NCBI GenBank assembly: GCA_019057775.1
Contig: JAHLWT010000100.1
Span: 1 to 41,752, forward strand
Source: Promethearchaeota archaeon
GTDB lineage: Archaea; Asgardarchaeota; Lokiarchaeia; Sigynarchaeales; SOKP01
DNA: 41,752 nt
Direction of reading: 5' to 3'
Part shown: in pieces, positions 1 through 7,967 of the stretch
Layout: each line of letters begins with the position of its first letter
How positions within the stretch are numbered: position 1 is the stretch's first letter
The notes under the pieces: generated by a model
The model's input: only the letters and a program-made list of their open reading frames with translations
Told to the model about the DNA's origin: nothing
Databases searched by the model: none
Program-made: the position numbers and the translations under genes

Positions 1-88
1 GCGTGTAGATCTCAAAATAATACAAATTAAAAATAACATTAATTAATAGAATAATTTGGTATATTAGTACTGAGATTAAATAAATGAG

Positions 89-550
89 TTAAGTATAATA
101 TCCAGTATTGTCGTCTTTATAGTTATCTTTATCGTCGTCTTTATCATCATCATCTCCACCTTCTCCAAGGAATTTTTTATAGAAATATTTTAACATTTCT
201 TTGGGATCTCCTTTAAAATCTTTAAGGTCTCTTGGATCTAGTCTAATTATTCCACCCTTTTTCATTGGAATAAATTTATTGCGCATCTCCTTCTGAATTC
301 TCTCCTGCTTTCTAGCTTTTAGTAATAATTCTTTTTTCATTAATTCTCTTAATTCATTTACAACAAACTTGTCTAGGGTTCCTGGCTCACATTCCGATAA
401 GGTTTGTATGCCATACAATTTAGTTACTCTTTTAATACATTTTTCTCTTTTAAATTCTGGAATTTCTCTTATACTTTCTAGGTTTAAAATGGATAAGATA
501 TTTAACCAGTCAAGTTTTACAGTCCAACTTTCTTCTTCTCTGTCAACCAT
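89..550 (-). CDS. Hypothetical protein with Asp-rich C-terminal tail
   Basis: I do not recognise this 153-aa protein. It has a predicted helical, charged body: residues 1-60 are mixed, residues 70-90 are strongly basic (KKELLLKARKQERIQKE), and the last 22 residues are almost all Asp and Lys (GDDDDKDDDK and similar). There is no signal peptide, membrane segment or known motif. The ATG at 550 is preceded by an imperfect inverted repeat at 570-601 and, further out, a TATA-like TTTATAA stretch near 628-640 read on the minus strand. The gene stands alone. Its composition and length suggest a real soluble gene, but the function is unknown. Confidence 0.6.
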   Translation of the reverse strand: MVDREEESWTVKLDWLNILSILNLESIREIPEFKREKCIKRVTKLYGIQTLSECEPGTLDKFVVNELRELMKKELLLKARKQERIQKEMRNKFIPMKKGGIIRLDPRDLKDFKGDPKEMLKYFYKKFLGEGGDDDDKDDDKDNYKDDNTGYYT

Positions 551-569
551 CTTACTAATAAATGAAATT

Positions 570-601
570 CTTAAGTAAAATTAAACTTTTACTTTCTTAA
601 G
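570..601 (-). promoter_or_regulatory. Imperfect inverted repeat in the leader of the 89-550 gene
   Basis: Read on the minus strand, GTAAAA and TTTTAC pair around a 6-nt loop. CTTAA and TTAAG can then pair outside with a 4-nt bulge. It lies 20-51 nt upstream of the ATG, so it could be an operator or an RNA hairpin. The AT-rich background makes chance possible. Confidence 0.25.
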
Positions 602-811
602 CTCCTAATAATGTTACCGATAAATGAGACTTATAAATTTATTTATTTTATATCAAAATATCCAATCTGTAAGTATATTCATATGACTAATCTATTTCCA
701 GAGAGATCTTGAACGACACTGAATTGTTTTCAGCTAAAATAAATTAAAAGAAAAAAACATCAAAAATATGAAAAAATTTTAAGAAATAATTCAAAAAATA
801 CAATTTTATCC

Positions 812-1021
812 TTATTCAAAATAACTTTTAAAAGATCGCGAAAAATCCTTTATAAAAGAGTTGTTAATTTCTCCAAATTGATAACGACCTCTTGGAACCT
901 TCTTTTTACTCGAGAAATGTTTCAGCAAAGAATGTTCAAAATCGCTAAAACTCATGCTATTCTCTTCAGCAAATTTTATCTCGCCAAATTTTAATAGAAA
1001 GTCCGGGTTCAAAATACTCAA
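812..1021 (-). CDS. Small hypothetical protein, TTG start
   Basis: This is a 69-aa ORF with no recognised domain. It is Phe/Ser/Lys-rich with no obvious membrane segment. Two things argue that it is a gene. A GGTGA ribosome-binding site (revcomp of 1030-1034) sits 8-9 nt before a TTG start. A good archaeal promoter lies 80-95 nt upstream, with TATA TTTATATATTTG at 1102-1113 read on the minus strand and a purine-rich BRE-like GAAAAGA next to it. It is divergent from the TetR gene at 1513, so the TetR product is a candidate regulator. The short length and rare start keep confidence low. Confidence 0.4.
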   Translation of the reverse strand: MSILNPDFLLKFGEIKFAEENSMSFSDFEHSLLKHFSSKKKVPRGRYQFGEINNSFIKDFSRSFKSYFE

Positions 1022-1101
1022 CTATTTTTTCACCTTATGCGGTTGTGCTTTATTCAAATGTTTTTTTAATTAAATAATTACTTTTTAATAAAAAAGATTA
1101 T

Positions 1102-1120
1102 CAAATATATAAATCTTTTC
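1102..1120 (-). promoter_or_regulatory. TATA box with BRE for the 812-1021 ORF
   Basis: The minus strand reads GAAAAGA followed by TTTATATATTTG, a good match to archaeal BRE/TATA architecture. A start about 25 nt downstream would give a leader of roughly 55 nt before the TTG at 1021. Confidence 0.45.
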
Positions 1121-1173
1121 CTACACTTGCAACAGTTAAAATCTCTTGTTATTTACCGAATCCTCATTCACTG

Positions 1174-1187
1174 AATGAACGTTCATT
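1174..1187. promoter_or_regulatory. Perfect palindrome AATGAACGTTCATT, candidate TetR operator
   Basis: This 14-bp perfect palindrome lies in the 491-bp divergent gap (1022-1512) between a small minus-strand gene and a TetR-family gene. Its TGAATGA half-site resembles operators of bacterial TetR-family proteins such as FadR. A second, split copy of the half-sites (AATGAA at 1461-1466, GTTCATT at 1486-1492) lies just before the TetR start. Operator function and its link to this regulator are inference. I see nothing else convincing in the gap. Confidence 0.45.
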
Positions 1188-1512
1188 TACTAAATTCTTA
1201 TCTTTATTATTCAACGAAATAATAAAGAAAGGAGATAAAATAACACTTTTCAGAAAAACCCTCCATCATTTTCCCATTTTTAATAATTGTTTTTTATTAT
1301 TCCTCCCTTAAAATGTAATCACCTAATCCTATTATATAGGCATCAATTTTTATCTATATGAAAATTCCAAATTTCTAAGAAACTTAATCAATCTAGAGGA
1401 ATTTGAAAATTAAAAAGTAATAAATTTTAACATAATTTCTTAACATGTAATAATGTTTTTAATGAATTTTGTTATGTAATAAATTGTTCATTATTTTTTG
1501 AGTTGATTATAA

Positions 1513-2127
1513 ATGTCTTTAAGGGCAAAAAAGTCTGAAATAATTAAGAAGGAAAAAAGAAACCTATTTATTATATCAGCTCTCTCTGTTTTTGAAGAAA
1601 AAGGATTTAACAATACTCGTATAAAAGATATCACAGAAAAAGCAGGAACCTCTGTGGGAAATTTTTATAACTATTTTAAAAGTAAAGAGGAAGTATTTGA
1701 AGTTATAATTAGTGGATTAGCTGAACTTATGAAAAGTAAGTTTAAAGAATTATTCATATATTTCCAAGAGAATAGAATTCCCCCAATCTCTGCGGTTAAG
1801 AATCTTTTTCGAGGATATGCAAAAATATTTAAAGCTAAAAAAGAGACTTTTCTCATTTTTCTTGAGCAAATGGGAGGGATTAATAATAAATATAGAATGA
1901 AAAGAAATGAGATAATTGATGAATTTACAAATGAAGTAGAAAGAATCATCTTAAAGTTAGTAGAATTCGGAGCGCGTAGCCAAAATCCTAAGGTAACAGC
2001 TAGAATTTGGACATCTACGGTACTTGGAGTCTTTAATTGGTGGATTCGGAGTAATTTTGAACTTGAAGAGGAAGAACTTATTGAAAATTTGACAGATGTT
2101 CTTGTTAGGGGGACTATGACAAATTAA
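1513..2127 (+). CDS. TetR/AcrR-family transcriptional regulator
   Basis: The 204-aa length is typical of the family. Residues about 14-60 form the TetR DNA-binding domain: a helix with FEEKGF, then TRIKDITEKAGTSVGNFYNYF (helix-turn-helix ending in the characteristic G-x-F/L-Y-x-Y/H-F), followed by K-x-K-EE. The rest is the variable helical ligand-binding and dimerisation domain, so the effector cannot be inferred. It is a cytoplasmic repressor by family knowledge. The gene is transcribed away from the small ORF at 812-1021, with a perfect palindrome at 1174-1187 and split half-sites at 1461-1492 that could serve autoregulation. There is no strong Shine-Dalgarno before the ATG. Confidence 0.9.
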   Translation: MSLRAKKSEIIKKEKRNLFIISALSVFEEKGFNNTRIKDITEKAGTSVGNFYNYFKSKEEVFEVIISGLAELMKSKFKELFIYFQENRIPPISAVKNLFRGYAKIFKAKKETFLIFLEQMGGINNKYRMKRNEIIDEFTNEVERIILKLVEFGARSQNPKVTARIWTSTVLGVFNWWIRSNFELEEEELIENLTDVLVRGTMTN

Positions 2128-2337
2128 TCACTTTTAGTTTTACTTTCTTTTGATTTAAAAGGTTAATTTCACTATATACCCTTTTTGTAGGATTCCCCTC
2201 ATTTTCTTGCTTTTATGTAATTAAATTTTCTATGAGTAATTTGATGAAAAAATTATTACAACAGTTATAATTATAAGCAATTAATTTAAATTATACTTGG
2301 AGAATTCAAATTTTAAAATTACTGGGCTTGACATAAA

Positions 2338-3285
2338 ATGAATAGAGAAATTGATGATAGAACTTACTTGAATTTTCTTTTACAATCTTTAAATGTAGAC
2401 GAATTGAAACAAATTTGCCGAGGTTTTAAGATAAAAGGATTTTCAAAATTTAAGAAAATAGAATTAATTGACTTTATCCTTGATTCGTTAGCAGAAGAAG
2501 AATATGCAGAACTCCTACAACAAAAAGAATTAGAAATCATCTCAAAGGACATAGATTTAGCATTAAAGAAGATTAGAGGCGAAGATAGGGAAAGTATATC
2601 TGGGATAAAGGTTGTAAACCCTGAAGAACACGAGATTGAACTATCCTTTAAAGGATTTAATTGGGAAAATACTTCATTTTTATCTATTACCTCTGAGAAT
2701 ATAAAAGATCCTGAACGAGATTGTGATTGTCGAATTGGCTCAAATATGGGATTTTGTAGTCATTTCTGGGTAGGATTTATTTATTCATTAAAACAAGATT
2801 GGTTTAAACTTAAAGATTGGACATTAACTCAGCTTCCAGATGATTTCGAAAATAGTATAAAAACCATAAAACTCTCAGAAGATACCGTTGGAGATGAAAG
2901 TTATAAAAAAGTAAAACCAACAGCACTTATTGATGATTCTGCAGCTGGAACCATTTTAATGAAATTTTTTAATTCATCCATTACGGTTTATGAAAGTGAG
3001 ATTACCAAAATAATTGAAAGGGAATCAGAATTTCAAGGAAATGTTACTCGATATTTTTTAGTTTCTTTAAAAGAAAGCAAACTCGGTCCAAAGTTAAAAA
3101 AGCAAAGTGACTATCGGGAGGAGCAAACTGATATTGTAGATAATCTCAAGGTGAGAGTTAGCGAAAAACTCCAGAGTGAAAACAGTTTTATTGAAGGAGA
3201 AAAAATAAAGTTTAATGGAAAGCTTGTTAAAGATAATTTTTGGGGTATTATGGTTAAAAATGTAAGAAAAATTACTAAGCTTTAA
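2338..3285 (+). CDS. SAP-like and SWIM zinc-finger domain protein
   Basis: This 315-aa protein has a SAP/Rho-N-like helical segment at residues about 18-52 (VDELKQICRGFKIKG, then basic KFKK), suggesting nucleic-acid binding. A SWIM-type zinc finger follows: C129-x-C131-x8-C140-x-H142, the CxCx(n)CxH signature. The C-terminal 100 residues are Lys/Glu-rich and may be a small beta domain; I do not recognise it. SWIM domains bind DNA or protein in many chromatin and recombination factors, so a DNA-associated role is inference. The gene stands alone, downstream of TetR by about 210 bp on the same strand. Confidence 0.7.
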   Translation: MNREIDDRTYLNFLLQSLNVDELKQICRGFKIKGFSKFKKIELIDFILDSLAEEEYAELLQQKELEIISKDIDLALKKIRGEDRESISGIKVVNPEEHEIELSFKGFNWENTSFLSITSENIKDPERDCDCRIGSNMGFCSHFWVGFIYSLKQDWFKLKDWTLTQLPDDFENSIKTIKLSEDTVGDESYKKVKPTALIDDSAAGTILMKFFNSSITVYESEITKIIERESEFQGNVTRYFLVSLKESKLGPKLKKQSDYREEQTDIVDNLKVRVSEKLQSENSFIEGEKIKFNGKLVKDNFWGIMVKNVRKITKL

Positions 3286-3527
3286 CGGTTAATCATTACC
3301 TAAAAATAGTAAAAGAACTTTGAAGTGCTCATTATCCTCTAACTATTATAATTCATGAATCTTTCGGAAATTTTGTGAGGAAGGTTATCTAATGCATCAA
3401 TAACATTTTAAAATCTGGACCTTCTTCTTTCTTGACTGATTTATAAAATTGACATCCTAAACAATTTTTATAAAATATATAAAAGAGCTCATCCTGCTTT
3501 CCGGGAACAACTTGAAAAAGACTTTTT

Positions 3528-4904
3528 TTAATACTTCTTTTTTAGTGATTGTGTGAGCTGTTCTAATTTCTCCGAAACCTTTAATTTAAAAACCTCTTTT
3601 GGTTCTAAGTTTTTATAAATTTCAGGCATCTTTTTTATATTATCCAAATAATAATCTCGAATTTCTTCAATTTTTGGCAATGTGGCAATCATTTTCCCCT
3701 TTTTCATAATTGGTATTAATAAAGGTTCGGAGTTGGGAGGTGTAGGTTCTTCAACGAGTGACAACAAATCTCCATCCATTTTACCGTTCTTGTTATAACT
3801 TCTATATACCTGTTTTATTCCTGGATATGTTATTTTATTTTCGCTAATTTTTATTCGTGGTATATTTTTATATTCCATTAACTTATATACTCCTGAAAGG
3901 GAGGGATCATCCCGAGAGGTTGCTAACTCAGTCCCTACACCAAAAGCATCTATTGGAGCTTTTTTTTCAATTATTTCTTGTATTTTATATTCATTCAAAT
4001 CCGAGCTTGCGACGATTGATACTTTTTCACACCCATTCTGGTCCAAAATTTTTCGTACCTTTCTTGCATGGTCAATTAAATCGCCTGAGTCTATTCTCAC
4101 CCCTTTAATTGTATTTCCATATTTACATGATTTCTGAGCCCCTTTTTCTGTGTCATAGGTATCTATTAAAAGGATAGAGTCTTCTCCATAAATTTTATAG
4201 TAGGAATCGAAGCTTTCTGCCTCGTTTTCGAATTTTTGTACAAAACTATGAGCCATAGTACCAGTTGAATTAATGCCTAACTCAAGATCTGCAATTACAT
4301 TGCTCGTTCCATTGAACCCCGCTATATAACTGGCTCTAGCAGCATACACTCCTGCAAGAGGGCTATGAGATCGTCTTGTGCCAAATTCAAGTAAAATCTT
4401 GTCAGGAGCTACATTTTTTATTCGCGAGGCTTTAGAAGCAATTAGAGTTTGAAAATTGATTACATTCAGTAAATATGTTTCAGCAATCTGAGCATGAAAC
4501 AATGGACCTCGAACTCTCATAACTGGTTCATTCGGGAAAAAAAAATTCCCTTCTTTCATCGCCCACAAATCTATATTGAATTTAAAATTAGGCAAGAACT
4601 CGTCAAAATAGCTAGAATCAATATTTTTAAACACTGGTTTTTGTCTCAAAAACTCAATAACTTCTCCTGAAAATCTCGCTTTTAAAAGATAGTAAACGGC
4701 TTGTTCTAAACCCGCAAAAATTAAATAATTACGATTTCGAGGAAGTTTTCTCATGAATAACTCGAAAGTGGCAACGTTATCTTCCTCCCTAACCTCATTT
4801 TCTAAATTAAATTGATAATATGCTGCCCCCATAGTTAATTGATAAAAATCTGTGGCTAAAATCATATTCATATTATCTATAAAACCGGAGCTTATATCAA
4901 TCAT
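3528..4904 (-). CDS. pncB: Nicotinate phosphoribosyltransferase
   Basis: It converts nicotinate plus PRPP to nicotinate mononucleotide in NAD salvage (cytoplasmic). The N-terminus carries the family signature TDFYQLTMGAAYYQ, then ATFELFMRKLPRNRNYLIFAG. EFGTRRSHSPLAG holds the conserved His that is phosphorylated in characterised enzymes. GVRIDSGDLIDHARKVRKIL and DAFGVGTELATS are the phosphate and PRPP-binding regions. At about 458 residues it is full length. I chose the ATG at 4904; an in-frame TTG at 4916 adds four residues but has no ribosome-binding site. It is a single gene with no NAD-pathway neighbours. Confidence 0.93.
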   Translation of the reverse strand: MIDISSGFIDNMNMILATDFYQLTMGAAYYQFNLENEVREEDNVATFELFMRKLPRNRNYLIFAGLEQAVYYLLKARFSGEVIEFLRQKPVFKNIDSSYFDEFLPNFKFNIDLWAMKEGNFFFPNEPVMRVRGPLFHAQIAETYLLNVINFQTLIASKASRIKNVAPDKILLEFGTRRSHSPLAGVYAARASYIAGFNGTSNVIADLELGINSTGTMAHSFVQKFENEAESFDSYYKIYGEDSILLIDTYDTEKGAQKSCKYGNTIKGVRIDSGDLIDHARKVRKILDQNGCEKVSIVASSDLNEYKIQEIIEKKAPIDAFGVGTELATSRDDPSLSGVYKLMEYKNIPRIKISENKITYPGIKQVYRSYNKNGKMDGDLLSLVEEPTPPNSEPLLIPIMKKGKMIATLPKIEEIRDYYLDNIKKMPEIYKNLEPKEVFKLKVSEKLEQLTQSLKKKY

Positions 4905-5131
4905 TCTTTTTCTCAACGGTGAATTTCATAATTATTTAAGATTTACCTAGTATTCTTGATTTTAAATCTTATTTATTTGAATTTCTTTAAAGAATAATAA
5001 TTAAAATAATAAATACTTACGAAAAATAATAGTAGAAAGGGAGATAAATTAATTTAACATTTTATTTACAAATAATATTAGGAATAATAGTAAAAGTAAG
5101 AAAATGTTTAAAATAAAGGAAAATAATTTTG

Positions 5132-5170
5132 TATAAACGAATATTTTAATAAATAAATTAGTATTTGGTG
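5132..5170 (+). promoter_or_regulatory. Probable promoter and RBS of the radical SAM gene
   Basis: A TATAAA stretch at 5132-5137 follows an A-rich tract. GGTG at 5167-5170 lies 10 nt before the ATG at 5181. The leader would be about 20 nt. Confidence 0.35.
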
Positions 5171-5180
5171 TTAACAAAAC

Positions 5181-6938
5181 ATGTACCATTTAAACGATGA
5201 GGAATATGTAAACGAACCATATTACCGGAAAACTCGAAGTATATGCCCTGAATGCTTACAACCAATTGGAGCGGAAATTTATGAGGACGACGAGAAAATT
5301 TGGATGAGAAAAACATGTGAGGACCATGGAGACTTCAAGGATTTAATTAGTAGCTCAGCTAAATATTATAAATGGACACATTATGCGATAAAAGATAAAA
5401 ATGGAAATGTCGTTTGGCAATTTGATAAAGATGGTGATACAAATCCCCCCGATTTTAAGGGAGATGACCCAAGAGGGTGTCCTTATAATTGTGGACTATG
5501 TGAAGAGCATATATCAACCTGTTCTTTAGCTTTAATCGATCTAACTAATCGATGTAACTTTAATTGTAATTTCTGCTATGCAAATATTTTACAAAGTGGC
5601 TATTTAGTAGAGCCCACCTTAGAGGAAATTGATAAAATAATGAAACACTTTAGAAGTAAACCAATTCCTGCAGTTGCGATTATGTTTACTGGTGGAGAGC
5701 CTACTGTTCGAAAAGATTTTCCTGAAATTTGTAAGATGGCAAAGGATAACGGATTTAAAGAAGTTATTGTCGCAACAAATGGTTATGGATTCCAGAAGAA
5801 AAAGGGTGGCTTAGAATTTACAAAGAAATGCAAAGAAATGGGCTTAGACACATTATACTTCCAATTTGACGGAATTAATGATGCTACATATGAAAAAACT
5901 CGTGGAATTAAGAACCTTATGGTTTACAAGCAAAGAGTTATAGATAATCTACGAAAAGCCAGACTTGATTCAACCGTATTAGTCGCCACGATTGCTAAAG
6001 GAATTACTGATATTGAGGTTGGAAACATTATACAATACGCAATTGACAATATTGATGTAATTCGAGGTATCACATTTCAGCCAGTATCTCTATGTGGTCG
6101 AATAGCCTTTGAAGAACGATCAGAACTTCGAATAACAAACGCAGATATTCTCAAAGAAATTGAGATTCAAACCGGTGGAAGGATTGGTATGGAAAATTCG
6201 TGGTATCCTCTTTCGACTATTGTGGAATTTGGCAGAATAATAGCCTATTTGGCGGATGTTGAGCCCATAGAATTCACTTGCCATCCCGATTGTGGATTTG
6301 CTTCGTACATGGTTATAGATCCTGATTCAGGAGAAATGATGCCGATAATGGAGTATTTCGAGCCACTTAAAGTCATCGATTTTGCCAACCGCTTTTGGGC
6401 AAAAATCAAAAACAAAGAAAAGGAACCAATAAAGCTTTTCGAGGGTTTATTAGGGGATTTTGGTAAAACTTTAGATAAAGGTCTCAATTATTTGGATAAA
6501 ACACAACTTAAAGCCCGATTTTTACTTGGTGTTTTACAATACATGAAAAAACCGGGTAAATTAATGGAATTATTCTCAAGACTTTTAATGCGTGGAGATT
6601 GGGAAAGTATAAGTTCATTCAGTTACGGTGCATTATTACTTTCAAGTATGCACTTTCAAGATGCGTATAACATGGACTTAGAAAGAACTAAGAGATGTAT
6701 AGTTCATTTTGGTGTCGCTATGCCTGATGACACCATCAAAGAAATCAGTTTCTGTACCATGAATAGTGTACATCGAGCTAGCATCGAAAAACAGATCGCT
6801 AAACAAGTCACCGCAAAAGTAAGAGATGAATTTGATACTACAACAGGCCAAGAAGTAGCTGAAGTCACACCTGAAGTAGCTGAAGCCACACCTGAAGTAG
6901 CTCGCAATGGTGGAATTAAAAAAGAGGGTGACGAATAA
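5181..6938 (+). CDS. tes: Radical SAM enzyme, tetraether lipid synthase (Tes/MJ0619) type
   Basis: This 585-aa protein matches the Tes family pattern. It has an N-terminal cysteine module (C22-P-E-C25, C46), then CPYNCGLC at 100-107, then the radical SAM cluster C125-x3-C129-x2-C132 (NRCNFNCNFCYAN), GGEP near 170, and a later CHPDCGF pair. Characterised Tes enzymes join two archaeol chains into GDGT tetraethers using several iron-sulfur centres and a rubredoxin-like iron. That reaction is inferred here from family resemblance; related families such as GDGT cyclisation enzymes remain possible. The last 35 residues contain a tandem heptad (EVAEVTP, EVAEATP, EVA; DNA 6852-6902) that looks like a flexible tail. 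The next gene starts on the base after its stop. Confidence 0.8.
   Translation: MYHLNDEEYVNEPYYRKTRSICPECLQPIGAEIYEDDEKIWMRKTCEDHGDFKDLISSSAKYYKWTHYAIKDKNGNVVWQFDKDGDTNPPDFKGDDPRGCPYNCGLCEEHISTCSLALIDLTNRCNFNCNFCYANILQSGYLVEPTLEEIDKIMKHFRSKPIPAVAIMFTGGEPTVRKDFPEICKMAKDNGFKEVIVATNGYGFQKKKGGLEFTKKCKEMGLDTLYFQFDGINDATYEKTRGIKNLMVYKQRVIDNLRKARLDSTVLVATIAKGITDIEVGNIIQYAIDNIDVIRGITFQPVSLCGRIAFEERSELRITNADILKEIEIQTGGRIGMENSWYPLSTIVEFGRIIAYLADVEPIEFTCHPDCGFASYMVIDPDSGEMMPIMEYFEPLKVIDFANRFWAKIKNKEKEPIKLFEGLLGDFGKTLDKGLNYLDKTQLKARFLLGVLQYMKKPGKLMELFSRLLMRGDWESISSFSYGALLLSSMHFQDAYNMDLERTKRCIVHFGVAMPDDTIKEISFCTMNSVHRASIEKQIAKQVTAKVRDEFDTTTGQEVAEVTPEVAEATPEVARNGGIKKEGDE
6852..6902 (+). repeat. 21-bp tandem repeat, 2.4 copies
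   Basis: Units at 6852-6872 and 6873-6893 differ by one base, and a partial third unit covers 6894-6902. They encode a Glu/Val/Ala/Thr/Pro heptad repeat in the C-terminal tail of the radical SAM protein. Confidence 0.8.
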
Positions 6939-7226
6939 ATGGCAGACAAAGTTATTGAGACTAAAGATGGCATGAAAATTCGAAAGTTAGCCGAATTAAG
7001 AACTACTACTGCTAAAGAGTACGAGGACGTAATGCTCAGCAGGGTTGAAGAATTCAAGGAAAAAAATGCAGGTAATAGTCAATTTAACGACGTTGTTCAA
7101 AATACCATCGTCAAAGCTTTTAGCACACTTTTAGATATAAAATTGCAAGTCGATAAAGTTCTTGGCGAAGAGAATGTAAAGAAAGTCCGTAAAGTTATTG
7201 ATGATATTTTACTAACTGGACTCTAA
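6939..7226 (+). CDS. Small helical protein co-transcribed with the radical SAM gene
   Basis: I do not recognise this 95-aa protein. It is rich in Lys, Glu, Val and Leu with long amphipathic helices and no Cys, signal peptide or membrane segment. Its ATG directly follows the TAA of the upstream radical SAM gene, and a near-ideal ribosome-binding site (GAGGGTGA, about 6926-6933) sits inside the 3' end of that gene, so the two are almost certainly translated from one mRNA. The pairing suggests a partner or regulatory subunit for the radical SAM enzyme. That is inference only. Confidence 0.75.
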   Translation: MADKVIETKDGMKIRKLAELRTTTAKEYEDVMLSRVEEFKEKNAGNSQFNDVVQNTIVKAFSTLLDIKLQVDKVLGEENVKKVRKVIDDILLTGL

Positions 7227-7323
7227 TTTTATTTTAATTTTTATTATTTAATCTAATTCTTTTTTAGAAATCACTTTTTCATCTTTGTAGATGATTTTTT
7301 TTTAAGTAATTTTGGAGAATACT

Positions 7324-7422
7324 GTGGATAAAATCGACGGGATCTCATTTATTTATTATAGATTCATTAGTGTGAGCACTTCTATCAAACGGTACCATTG
7401 TCATGTGTTTAACTGTAAATAG
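7324..7422 (+). CDS. Possible 32-aa ORF with GTG start
   Basis: GGAG at 7314-7317 stands 6 nt before a GTG that opens a 32-codon frame ending in TAG. The C-terminus reads RYHCHVFNCK, a small Cys/His cluster. Only the spacing supports it. The surrounding 741-bp gap (7227-7967) otherwise holds a minus-strand small-gene unit at 7442-7675 and AT-rich sequence. Confidence 0.22.
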   Translation: MDKIDGISFIYYRFISVSTSIKRYHCHVFNCK

Positions 7423-7441
7423 AGAATAAGTATAATATATG

Positions 7442-7468
7442 AAAAAACCCTGCTGCTTTAACAGCAGG
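7442..7468 (-). terminator. Hairpin plus T6 terminator for the minus-strand small gene
   Basis: On the minus strand CCTGCTG pairs perfectly with CAGCAGG around the loop TTAAAG, then comes G and six Ts (7447-7442). It lies about 56 nt past the stop of the 40-aa ORF at 7524-7646. Archaea often terminate at T-tracts alone; the hairpin makes this look intrinsic. Confidence 0.5.
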
Positions 7469-7523
7469 AAATCTTAAATTTTCAAGAAGATCTAAAATTA
7501 GAGCTAGTTATTGTTTTTACTGA

Positions 7524-7646
7524 CTACCAGTAGAATCCTGTACTTCCAATCCATACTATGAAAATTAAAGCACTAACAAAACTTAAAATTCCCAAAATAG
7601 TTTGACTTCTCTCTTTTTTTAAAGCTTTTTTTTCTTCTTCTGTCAT
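7524..7646 (-). CDS. 40-aa single-pass membrane protein, probably leaderless
   Basis: Residues 1-15 are charged (MTEEEKKALKKERSQ), and residues 16-36 form one hydrophobic segment rich in Ile, Leu, Val and Phe, ending in a Gly/Tyr/Trp tail. On the minus strand GATAAATA (7668-7675) is centred about 25 nt upstream of the ATG, the archaeal TATA spacing expected if transcription starts at the start codon. There is no Shine-Dalgarno, as expected for a leaderless mRNA. A hairpin with T6 follows the stop. Promoter, ORF and terminator together make a coherent unit. Function is unknown; small tail-anchored proteins of this form often join membrane complexes. Confidence 0.5.
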   Translation of the reverse strand: MTEEEKKALKKERSQTILGILSFVSALIFIVWIGSTGFYW

Positions 7647-7967
7647 GATTTACTATGAAAGATAGGATATTTATCAATTCAGATAATAATAATTAAAAAG
7701 TAAAAATTATAGATTGCTCTCTCTTGGATCGCTAATTTTTAAATTTAAATGCATTTTCTTAATATTTTTCTTTCCCTAGCATGGATTTGAATTATAATTA
7801 AAAATTTCCTAAATTTTATATTTTATAATCATTAAATGCTTCTTTTTAAAATTTCGATTTTTTAGTTAAAAAAAAGATATTAATATATAATTTGAAGTGG
7901 AAATATGTAATTATTTATAATTATTAGATTTAAATTAAAAATATTAAAAAAATGTAGAGATTGAGTT

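Noticed and set aside
92..160. FLAG/enterokinase-like DDDDK string in the first protein
   Set aside because: It lies in a longer natural Asp/Lys-rich tail of an AT-rich gene. There is no vector context, so it is low-complexity sequence rather than an engineered tag.
2320..2340. Bacterial -35-like TTGACA before the SWIM-finger gene
   Set aside because: No matching -10 spacing, and the rest of the window uses archaeal TATA/BRE promoters.
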